Below, piece by piece: positions 34,602 to 43,036 of a DNA stretch of 55,948 bases. The notes below the pieces were generated by a model. That model ran no database searches. It was not told the origin of the DNA and saw only the letters and a list, made by a program, of their open reading frames with translations. Within the stretch, counting starts at the first letter, position 1. Each line of letters opens with the position of its first letter. The stretch spans positions 1-55,948 of the forward strand of contig NZ_LFLZ01000060.1 of assembly GCF_001189845.1 (NCBI RefSeq), written 5' to 3'. The position numbers were made by a program, and so were the translations under genes. The DNA comes from Bradyrhizobium tropiciagri. GTDB taxonomy: Bacteria; Pseudomonadota; Alphaproteobacteria; Rhizobiales; Xanthobacteraceae.

Positions 34602-36427
34602 GAGGACTTCTCGCTGACGAGATCAATCGAGGTCGATGGCCCAGGGCGGACCGCTTCGATCCTGTATCTGTGCCCCGTTTCCGCTCCGCGATCGAACAGA
34701 GCCCGCGATAGCGGGTTGATGAGGTGAGATTCGACCTGGTTGCGAATGCCTCGGCCGCCATTGCAAAGATCAGAAAGGCACAGGCCGCGAAGCGCCTCGC
34801 GGGCACTTCCGCTCATGGTGACGTCATGGCCCAGCGAGCTGACGTCCTTGAGCAGGTTGTCGACCATTGAATCGAATATCTCGTTTGCGACCTCGGGGCG
34901 GATAAAGTCGAAAACGATGACGTTCTCTCCGATCCGGTTCAATATTTCGGGCCGATTGAGGACCTGCTTGAAGTGCCTTTCGATCTCGCCGCGCACCTTG
35001 CTGCGTACCGCCTCGAAAGTCTCCTCGGGCGTGACATTGGCAATTCTCTCGCCGGATGGCCCCGGTACGTAGATGCCTAAATTCGAGGTGAAGACAATGA
35101 AGGCTTCGGAGAAATAGACCCGATCGCCCCGGCCGGAGGTCAGGACCCCGTCGTCGAGAACCTGCAGAAATTTATCGAGAATTCTCGGATGAGCCTTTTC
35201 GATCTCGTCGAACAAGACGACGCTGAAGGGTTTTTCGCGAATGGCGTTGGTGAGCTCGCCGCCGACGTCATATCCGATATAGCCGGGCGGTGCGCCGATC
35301 AGCCGCTGGTCGGAATGCTCGGCACTGAACTCGGACATGTCGAAGCGGATATAGGCAGATTCATCGCCGAACAGCAGGCTGGTGATGGTTTTGGCAAGCT
35401 CCGTCTTGCCGACGCCCGTCGGTCCGGCAAGAAAGACGACACCTCTTGGCCGGCCACCCCGTGGCGATTGTCCGATCCCGGTCATCGCGCGCTTGACGAT
35501 ATCGAGCATATGCGTGACCGCGTGAGACTGTCCCTTGACGCGGCGTCTGACGAACTCTTCACCCGAAGTGATCTTCTCGCGGTCGATCTTGCGCCAGGGA
35601 TCCTCAGTCACGCCCACTTTGAAGCGTCGGACCGCATCGGCGATGCGATCAAATGGGACGGCCTCGCTGCGGGCGAGCTGCGCGACCGCGCTCACGTCCA
35701 GCAGCAAAAGGCCCTCGGTCTCGTCCACGAACTCTTGCGCGCACTTCTCCAATGACGGCTCTTGTGCGTTCTGCGCGCCCGGCAGACCCCGGACCAAAGA
35801 GCGGATCATGCTCCTTCGGGCAGGATGATCCGGTCGTCCGATGGGGATGTGCCTGACCTTGGGGTTTCCAATCAGGAACCAATCCGGCAGATCCCCCTCC
35901 TTGTCGACGATCCAGACAACTGTATTGAAGAAAGGCAGCCTTTTCTCGCCCGCCGGACGGGCACGCGCCGCATTGGAGAGGATCAGCGCGCGGGAGAAAA
36001 GCTGGTGCTCGGCAGGTGACAACGCGTCGTTTCGCGCAACCAGCCTGGAGGCAAAGTCGACAACCAGGGCGGAGGGTTGTCCGTCAGCTGTGACGTGGCG
36101 CTCAAGCGTCGTCGACAGAAGATCGATACCGCCTGCCGCAGCGCCGTTTGTCGGCATCAGACCCAACCGAGAGAGGTAGCTTCCGTCCGCCGGCTCGACA
36201 TCCCGGAATCCATTCAGAAGATCAAACCAGGCGATCTGCGCATAACCAGCTGTTCTCAAGACATCCGGCAGAACTCTGGACAAGGGCGCTGCGGTCACCT
36301 CGCCAGGAGCGATCTCATGCATCTGAAGGTCGCGGGTATTGCCCGAGAGCACGAATTGGCTGCGCAGCGGCAGAAAGCGCAGCAAATCGCGCAGCCATCT
36401 GGCTCTTTCCACCGAATTGTCGTGCAC
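34598..36427 (-). CDS. Clp-like AAA-2 ATPase, first gene of operon
   Basis: I choose the GTG at 36427 (AAAGGGGG eight bases upstream), giving 609 residues; the frame is open to a GTG at 36475. The C-terminal half is a ClpA/ClpB D2-like module: Walker A AGPTGVGKTELAKTI, pore loop PPGYIGYDVGGEL, Walker B VVLFDEIEKAHP, sensor FTSNLG, arginine-finger region NRPEILNRIGENVIVF, and a D2-small tail. The N-terminal half resembles an AAA domain without a Walker A. It should form a hexameric unfoldase. No ClpP gene is nearby, so remodelling of an operon partner or a sensing role is more likely than proteolysis. Confidence 0.85.
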   Translation of the reverse strand: MHDNSVERARWLRDLLRFLPLRSQFVLSGNTRDLQMHEIAPGEVTAAPLSRVLPDVLRTAGYAQIAWFDLLNGFRDVEPADGSYLSRLGLMPTNGAAAGGIDLLSTTLERHVTADGQPSALVVDFASRLVARNDALSPAEHQLFSRALILSNAARARPAGEKRLPFFNTVVWIVDKEGDLPDWFLIGNPKVRHIPIGRPDHPARRSMIRSLVRGLPGAQNAQEPSLEKCAQEFVDETEGLLLLDVSAVAQLARSEAVPFDRIADAVRRFKVGVTEDPWRKIDREKITSGEEFVRRRVKGQSHAVTHMLDIVKRAMTGIGQSPRGGRPRGVVFLAGPTGVGKTELAKTITSLLFGDESAYIRFDMSEFSAEHSDQRLIGAPPGYIGYDVGGELTNAIREKPFSVVLFDEIEKAHPRILDKFLQVLDDGVLTSGRGDRVYFSEAFIVFTSNLGIYVPGPSGERIANVTPEETFEAVRSKVRGEIERHFKQVLNRPEILNRIGENVIVFDFIRPEVANEIFDSMVDNLLKDVSSLGHDVTMSGSAREALRGLCLSDLCNGGRGIRNQVESHLINPLSRALFDRGAETGHRYRIEAVRPGPSTSIDLVSEKSS

Positions 36428-37254
36428 CGAAAAAGCCCCCTTTTGCGCGTATCGCGCGACTATACGGCATCTCACTCGCTGATTTCGAGAATAATTCCCA
36501 GGAGTCCATAGGGAATTGGGATAAGCCGGTAAGAGGAGATGGACGGAGCGGACGAGATCCCGCGGCTCGCAAATGGGAGCGTCGAAGCGTAGCGTTCGTC
36601 AGATGCCTGCGATCTGCCGGGTGATCCAAACGGCTGGCCTGTACCCGGAAAGAAAGCGATTTTAAATGCTGCTGCTGCCGACCTCGAAAATCATTCAATG
36701 AGTCTGGCTGCACTGATGCTGACCGCTGTGAGGCAGCATGATTGACGGCGCCGAGCGAGGATCGATTGATCCCGGACTCCGGTGGGATTGGCGAGAGCGC
36801 AGATTTCGGCCCAAGACGCAGGTTTTGGAGGCATCGGCTCCAGCACGAACTGATCGCACGAGCGGATCATCTTGAAGTCACCTAGCACGCGCAAATGACC
36901 GAAGCGACTATGGCTCCCCGGCGGCAAGACTTCGCGAACGGCAGGCAGCACATCGTTACCCATCAGAAGAGCTGAGGGATCGCGCTGAGGTTGGGCCGAG
37001 GGACGCGTCCGCGGCCCGGCGCGTCCAAGTTCGCTTCGACCTGACCTTGAATACGCTTAAACGCTATCCAGGCGATTCATGAAGAGCAAAAAAAGAAGCG
37101 CGCCTGCGGGCGTAAGAAGTGTGGCTGCTTGGCATTCTTGCGTCGGACGGAAGGTGTTCGCGGCGGCTCGAACCCCAACCTGCAAGAGGCAAGAGATCAA
37201 GAATGAAACAAAAGGCATGGTTGGCTTTCGATCGAACCTGATCAATACAGCGCT
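36428..37254. other. intergenic upstream of Clp-like operon
   Basis: No convincing gene. A 90-codon minus-strand frame (36691-36963, MGNDVLPAVREV) has an acceptable start but no known features. The operon promoter should lie next to 36,430-36,560 and could not be defined by eye. Confidence 0.4.
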
Positions 37255-37785
37255 TCACGTAAGAGCACGAGCGGCAAATCGCTCGGCACTCTTGGTGAGA
37301 GCAGAAAATGTTCCTGGGACGGCCTTGATCGCCTCTTTCAAAGCCTCGTTGATTGCTGTGATCAGTTCGAGATCGTGCGCTTCCGATAGGCTGTGAGCAT
37401 TGCGGCGGCAGACGTTCGCGATCGAATGCCTTAAGTCTTGCAGCCTGGAAAGCAATTCATCTCGTTTATGCGCAGCTTGGGCGTCGCTTCCTTTTACATT
37501 GTTCCATTCCCGATAGGTGGACTCGTAGTCCCGCAACACTTCGTGGACGGCCCTTCCCCAAAAGGAGCCCTTTGGCTCAGCCGATGCCGCAGATACAAGC
37601 GCACTGAGCAACTCTCTGATTTTGCGACAGACATCTTCATCAATGCCTGACTTCTCGAGCCTCTTAAGATCCAGCTGCAGATTGACCAGGATGTCCGAAC
37701 GGAAGAAGTTGATCGCGTATCCTGTGGTGCCGCGATGCAGTCCCGTTTTCGGGGAGCTTGCACGGCGCGATTTCGAATCCTTCAT
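37255..37785 (-). CDS. helical hypothetical protein
   Basis: From the ATG at 37785 (MKDSKSRRASSPKTGLHRG) the product is 176 residues, predicted mostly helical (SDILVNLQLDLKRLEKSGID, DELLSRLQDLRHSIANVC, ITAINEALKEAIKAVPG). The frame extends to 38106, but the upstream part is proline/arginine-rich and unlike protein. I do not recognise the family. It is on the strand of the Clp-like operon but 0.83 kb upstream, so co-function is possible yet unproven. Confidence 0.55.
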   Translation of the reverse strand: MKDSKSRRASSPKTGLHRGTTGYAINFFRSDILVNLQLDLKRLEKSGIDEDVCRKIRELLSALVSAASAEPKGSFWGRAVHEVLRDYESTYREWNNVKGSDAQAAHKRDELLSRLQDLRHSIANVCRRNAHSLSEAHDLELITAINEALKEAIKAVPGTFSALTKSAERFAARALT

Positions 37786-38664
37786 CAAAATGACCTCGCT
37801 TTTAATTCGGGGCAGATCATCCTGCCGTGTGCCCACCCGCACTGCAGGTGGACGCATTGCAATGCAACCAAATATCGGTCGGAGCTGCGCCGATGGAAAT
37901 CGCGAATTGGCTGGCTCGGGATAATTCCGCACGTTGTTGCGCAACGGTGACTCTTTTGTCCGTTTCGTGCAGAAGTGGGGTCGGCCTCTGCGAGAGGGTT
38001 GCCGCTCAGTCAGAGGAGGCGTGACAGCCGGCGGTCTTGTGTCCTGCGATGCGGCGGGGCGAGGCTCACCTCGAGCCGAGCGACGTGGCGCGCGTCGGAG
38101 CACCATATCGTCAAAGAGTTAGCCAGCAGAGCTGGCAGCAATGCTGTGGAGCGAATGATATGAGGATGCAAGAGCTCGGCTCAGCGATGAACATCAGCAT
38201 CTGCCGGACCCGGTAGAGCAGGCTGATGAAATTGTTTTCAAGTCGGCCGTAGCCGTCTCATAGCAATGACGCTGCTCGGAACGTACAGATCTGGAAGCTC
38301 CCCCCGTCGCGCCGGCGGGGCTTCGGGAGTCAAAGTCAGGGCCTTGCCGCCTCCTTCGAGGAGTTGGAGGCGGCCTATGAGGCCCCCGCGGATTCGGGAG
38401 GATGATCATCGCGCTGCGGCCGTCGATGAATACGCGGAAGAGGGGGCCATGCCACCAAGTCCGCCTCAGTGTTCAAGCAGCCTGTTCGGCACAACCGCTC
38501 CTGGCGCGGAGAACCAAGACGTTGGCCAAAGCATGTGTGCGGCGAGCGCATCTACAAAATACAACGACTGCCCTGGACCTCCGTATTCTCCGCCAACAAC
38601 ACGATTGAAGGTGTCGTCCGGTAGATTGAAGGCTTGAGCCAATTATCGAGCGCAGCCTCAGCGG
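37786..38664. other. intergenic, decayed sequence
   Basis: About 0.9 kb of short, conflicting frames that probably include old insertion-sequence debris, although I could not assign any piece to a transposase family. The right end abuts the stop of the sensor-like gene. Confidence 0.35.
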
Positions 38665-40422
38665 CTAATCGACGATTCCCCGAACAGGGCGCCTGCGCGA
38701 TTTGCTCGCCTTGGCCGGCGGTCCGTACTTTATCTTGCCTCCGTGCGCAGTCCTGTCCTCTATAGGCCAAGAAAACACGATCATGGTGTCAGTTCCCGAA
38801 CCGGTTTCCCGTACTTCGAAAGCTCCGCCGTTCGTTTCTACAATGGCACGACAATAGCCGAGGCCCAAACTCGTCACCACCTCGAACGGCGTGAGCTGCG
38901 CGTGCTCATCGGGGCTTTTGACGCGTACCGTTGTGACCAGTTTGGATCCTTTCAACGCACCACGAAATTCGTATGCGCCATGACGAGTGCCTATGAGGAC
39001 CATGTGATTGAGAACCGTACGCAGTGGGGATGCCGCACCACGTACTCTCGGAACCTTGCCGAACGATGCGGTCGCATGAATACTCGGATCGAGCTCTCTT
39101 GCCGTATTCATGGCTTCTGTCACGACATGGTTCGGGTCAATCCAGCCAGAAGCGAAATTGCCCTCTGTAAAGACAGGGCCCATGAGGTTGCGCACTGCAA
39201 CCTGCATTGCGCCAAGATCTTTCTCCACCGCGTGCAGTTCGTTCGGTACAATCTGATTCTCCGCGGTGTGTGTCCAGCCGTGGATAGTCTCGCGCACGCG
39301 CTGGTTCGACCGCGCGGCAACGCTCATGATCTCGTCTCTGACGTGCGAGTTCGCGGATTGGTAAGCCACCAGGCGATTTTGTATATCTGCCAGCTCGCGT
39401 CGAGCCAGCGCCTCCGCCTCCTTTGCTATTTTCAGCGCATGTTCGACTTCGCTCATCGCCTTCATGGCCAAAGATACGTCTGATCCAAGGATACACAGAC
39501 TGCCATCCGAGGTGACAGTCTCCATGAATTGTATCCAAGTCGCGTCGTCGATCTGCAGCCGCCAAGTATCTTTGGAGGTCAACCGTTCATCGCGCGCCGT
39601 CTTCGCAATTGTCATTTTCCAGTCGGCAAGCGACGGGAGGACATGAGGCTCCTTTGAACAGGTCAATCGATAGAACGCGGCATTCGCGCCGACCGGCTCG
39701 CCGCTTGCCGTCCAGATCGCCAACGGATAGGGCGCTTGATGCCACCATTCGCGATCTGTCGCTGGATCATTAACGGCGATGTCGAGTTTTCGCGCCACGC
39801 GGCGACCGAGGTCAGTCAGCGCGAAGCTTGCTTCCTTTCCCGATGAGGATCGCTCGATCAGCCCCGTTCCCTGCAGGGCACCGGTCACCCTCGAAAGGTT
39901 GGACTCTCGAAGGCCGAGAATGCTCATCAGTGCGATGTTGCTGACGGCCTTACCGGCGCCTGCGATGGCGCTCAGAAGCGACTTGGTGTGCTTTCGCTTG
40001 AGGACCTCTTCCAATGGTTGGAGCTCAGCAAATCTCGCTGACTGCGAGATCAGGTCGGCAAAGGCGCGCATTCTCTCCGACATCCCGCCGGCATTTCTGC
40101 TGGCGGCAAGTGCCGAAGCGTGTCGCACCACCTCAAACCATTGCGAAAGCTCGCCGCCGAAGGAGCGCGAGGTCAGCGTGCGCCACGTGACGTCGCGCAG
40201 CACATCATAGACCCGCTCTGTCAAAGAGGGCTCGCTGGTTAGCGCTTTTCGGATCGCGGCGGCCGCTTCGGCCGGCGTCGCATCGCCGCGCCCGATCCGA
40301 TCGAGCGATATTTCGAAGGCCTTGCGGTCGGTGGCGGACATTAGACCAGCTGAGAAAGGGGGCGTGGAACTCGTTTTGGTACGCTTTACATTGGCTCGCT
40401 TTAACGCCAAGTCAACGGTCAT
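38665..40422 (-). CDS. winged-helix/PAS-like/histidine-kinase-like ATPase protein
   Basis: A 585-residue fusion. The N-terminal 140 residues are helical. A MarR-like winged helix follows (about 150-215: NIALMSILGLRESNLSRVTG, GLIERSSSGKEASFALTDLG). Next come a PAS-like segment (APYPLAIWTASGEPVGANAA) and a coiled coil (about 325-365). The C-terminal domain resembles the histidine-kinase ATPase, with GLGYCRAIVETNGGAFEV at the G2 box. The N-box is poorly conserved and no clear phospho-acceptor His is seen, so it may be an ATP- or ligand-sensing regulator rather than a kinase. It starts 11 bases inside the upstream nitrilase-like gene, so the two form a unit. Confidence 0.65.
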   Translation of the reverse strand: MTVDLALKRANVKRTKTSSTPPFSAGLMSATDRKAFEISLDRIGRGDATPAEAAAAIRKALTSEPSLTERVYDVLRDVTWRTLTSRSFGGELSQWFEVVRHASALAASRNAGGMSERMRAFADLISQSARFAELQPLEEVLKRKHTKSLLSAIAGAGKAVSNIALMSILGLRESNLSRVTGALQGTGLIERSSSGKEASFALTDLGRRVARKLDIAVNDPATDREWWHQAPYPLAIWTASGEPVGANAAFYRLTCSKEPHVLPSLADWKMTIAKTARDERLTSKDTWRLQIDDATWIQFMETVTSDGSLCILGSDVSLAMKAMSEVEHALKIAKEAEALARRELADIQNRLVAYQSANSHVRDEIMSVAARSNQRVRETIHGWTHTAENQIVPNELHAVEKDLGAMQVAVRNLMGPVFTEGNFASGWIDPNHVVTEAMNTARELDPSIHATASFGKVPRVRGAASPLRTVLNHMVLIGTRHGAYEFRGALKGSKLVTTVRVKSPDEHAQLTPFEVVTSLGLGYCRAIVETNGGAFEVRETGSGTDTMIVFSWPIEDRTAHGGKIKYGPPAKASKSRRRPVRGIVD

Positions 40423-41719
40423 GTAACGTTTCGCCGCGGAAAACGCTCCAGGGAGTGTCTGTCAGAAGCTCTTTTGCGGCCCAGCGTGATGAGTTCCCGT
40501 CCGGATTCAGGACAAAACCGGCAGCCTGACCCAGTGGCGGATAGGCCTGTTGGACCACAAAACTGCGGGTTTTTCGCTGATTGTCCAAATCCCTCGCGGT
40601 CCGGATGTGTCCGTCCATGGTGACCGCGTTGCCGCATGACGGGACGATTGCGAAGTCAACATCGAGCCATCCATAAGGGGTATGATAACACCTATTGCAG
40701 AAATCGAGACAGATCCCGAAGCCGAAAAGGGCTTCCTCCAGCACCACGACCACAAGCTCGGTCCCATGCCGAATGTCCTCCACGCGGCCTTCAGCGTCCT
40801 TGTAAGCCATGCGCTTCTTGTGCCGAGCAATTTGCACGCCGTGACCGTCGTAGATCGTAGCGATGTTGTATCGCTGGCCGTGCTCCACTTCATGCCAAGA
40901 GCCTGCGACCACGATGCCAGGTGCGTCCGGCATTTCACCCTCGGCAAGCCAAGGCTTCTCGACAAGTTGAGTTTCGATGAGACGACGCGATTGCGGGTCA
41001 ATCATGAGTTCCGGAAACACGGTGGTCAGGCAGAGTTCGGTGTGAGCCGCCTTGCACGCATCGGAAATAATGGTTTCGCCATTAGGGATGTTAACCGCTC
41101 TGACGAAGAACCTCGTCGGTGTTTCATCGCAGTCGAAGGTGGGATCAGGAAACAATACGGCGCCGAATGTCGACGACTTCCTGGCCATCCGGTCGGCTTT
41201 CACGATCTGAACCGCCGCGCCGTCGACGACAGCTGGGACGAACCGGACACGCAGCAGCCCGCGCTGGTCGAAGTTGCGCATATCCTGGGCAGGGTTCTTT
41301 GTGTCCTTCCACGCTAAGCGCCCCATGGGGATGAGATAAGCGCAATGCCCTGCGTGTTCGACGAGCCACCTGGCTGGATCAGTCGGCCTCGAGCCCAGAT
41401 CCTGTTCGGTGTATTCACGCTCCATGGCGCGAAGACAACCGCCGAGCCGCATCACGATTTCCTCGTAGGTCTCCGTGCCGTCGAACGACAGACCATAGTC
41501 CGGCGCTTGCATGTCGAGCGTCGCAGCGAACTCGAGGATCATCGATTCCGGGACAAGCGAGTATAAATGTTTGATCGTGGCCGATGCCTTGGCGAGCGCG
41601 GCCCAGACGATGAGCATGGCGTGTCGCAAACCGTCGTCGTCCTCGCTGCGAGGCACAGCTCTCAGATTGGCGGGAATGCTGAAAGCGTTCTCCCGCCACT
41701 GCTCGTCGGTGATGTCCAA
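40412..41719 (-). CDS. nitrilase-superfamily hydrolase
   Basis: A 435-residue protein whose C-terminal two-thirds show the carbon-nitrogen hydrolase fold with a probable Glu-Lys-Cys triad: Glu237 in TVFPELMID, Lys301/302 in ARHKKRMAYKD and Cys337 in FGICLDFCNR, followed by FAIVPSCGN. Such enzymes cut nitriles or amides; NAD synthetase and N-carbamoyl hydrolases share the fold. The N-terminal 180 residues are helical and not typical, and the active-site surroundings are divergent, so the substrate is unknown. It overlaps the next gene (winged helix-ATPase) by 11 bases. This pairing next to a defence operon suggests a sensor-effector system; that is inference. Confidence 0.7.
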   Translation of the reverse strand: MDITDEQWRENAFSIPANLRAVPRSEDDDGLRHAMLIVWAALAKASATIKHLYSLVPESMILEFAATLDMQAPDYGLSFDGTETYEEIVMRLGGCLRAMEREYTEQDLGSRPTDPARWLVEHAGHCAYLIPMGRLAWKDTKNPAQDMRNFDQRGLLRVRFVPAVVDGAAVQIVKADRMARKSSTFGAVLFPDPTFDCDETPTRFFVRAVNIPNGETIISDACKAAHTELCLTTVFPELMIDPQSRRLIETQLVEKPWLAEGEMPDAPGIVVAGSWHEVEHGQRYNIATIYDGHGVQIARHKKRMAYKDAEGRVEDIRHGTELVVVVLEEALFGFGICLDFCNRCYHTPYGWLDVDFAIVPSCGNAVTMDGHIRTARDLDNQRKTRSFVVQQAYPPLGQAAGFVLNPDGNSSRWAAKELLTDTPWSVFRGETLHDR

Positions 41720-43036
41720 AGCCGTGACTGCCCGAATATGATTCCGCGTTCTAAAATTCGCCGGGTTGATAGCCGACGCGCAAGCGTCCCGCTAGACTTT
41801 TGAGTATACTCTCACAAGGCATCGACGATGATCGATGCAAGGTTTGCTCAAAGACGCAAATGACTGATGCGGCTCTTACTTATTGTTCGGTGGCCCGATG
41901 TCCAGATGATTGTCCGAATCGGACAAAACAATGCCGTCGCCGATCGTCAGCGATGTCAGCGTGCGGCGATACGCGGGGCACGCACAGAAAGGTCCGACCA
42001 GCGAGGGTATGAAGTGCAGGATCTTTGGGCGCAAAGAGAAAGCCTTGATCGCTGTCTCGCTGGTCAATGCCTGCGTGCTTATGCAGCTACGACCGGGCAC
42101 TCGGGGCCATGATTCCGGCCGGAATGAAGGATGCATGTCTGATCAAACCAAACCGAACTCATCCTGGACGAGGCATCTAGCTGGCGCGGCTCTTTGTGCG
42201 ACCGTGCCCTACAAAGGGCGATCTGACGCGCTGCTGCTTTGTTAACGTGCGGCTGTTTCTGGCGGCAAAGTTAACGTGCGGCTGTTTCTGGCAGCAAATG
42301 ACAGTTGCCGGGGCGGGGCTTGCGTTGTCGGTTCGCAGAATCCTCGACTTGTACCGATCAAACAGCCGGTGTTGATGGGGCACCTTTTTGTTCAAAAGCG
42401 AGGTGGTTTGGACCAGGGCGAGGTCATCACGTATGCATCCATGGAGTGGGCCCAATCGCTGGGTAGGGCGAACTGATCGGCCTAAATCGGTGCGAACGCT
42501 TGGCGTCAGCGCACGATCATTGATGCTAGGGCCGGTTGAGCGCGTCTGCGGTCTCGTCGCGGGCAAGCTCTTCTCCTCTTGCTCAAAGTCGGCTTCAAGA
42601 AGGCCAGGTCTTAAAGCGTCCGAGCCCTCGTCAACGTCATGCCGCATCGATCAATGAACCGATCGATAAAATGCGACCGACGATAGCAGGAAGAAGTGCG
42701 GCGGCGCCGTGCGCCTTCTTTGCGTCTCAGTCGAATGAGTGGGGAAAAAGTGCGCAAGTGCGCTGGAGCGAGATGAAAAACATCGAGCGCTCCATTTCGT
42801 CTCATCTGCATCGAAAATCTCTTGACCGTCTAGCGGAATATTCGATAAATCGCTCCACTACCGCAGGTTAAGCTTATTGCTTTAAACCCGCTGTCCGATA
42901 GCGGATCTATTGTTGCATTGCGTGCGGCGAGCACTCTTGAGCGTTTCGCGTTCGGTGAGCGTTCGGCCGTGTGTTTGGGAGCAAAGCCAATATTTGCTCA
43001 GGACTATCTTCTGTAGACAGTATTAGGGAACGAGCG
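41720..43036. other. 1.3-kb intergenic with IS-like debris
   Basis: No intact gene is supported. Several 70-110-codon frames lack ribosome sites and family features. The tandem repeat at 42241-42298 is the clearest structure and may be an insertion-sequence end. Confidence 0.4.
42241..42298. repeat. 29-bp tandem repeat, two copies, possible IS21-type end
   Basis: Two adjacent 29-base units, 42241-42269 and 42270-42298, begin GTTAACGTGCGGCTGTTTCT and differ at one base (GGCGG versus GGCAG). Multiple internal repeats are typical of IS21-family termini, and an istB relic occurs at 54.4 kb. The link is an inference. Confidence 0.5.

Noticed and set aside
36691..36963. 90-codon minus-strand ORF as a gene
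   Set aside because: No ribosome site, family feature or operon linkage; kept only as a mention in the intergenic entry.
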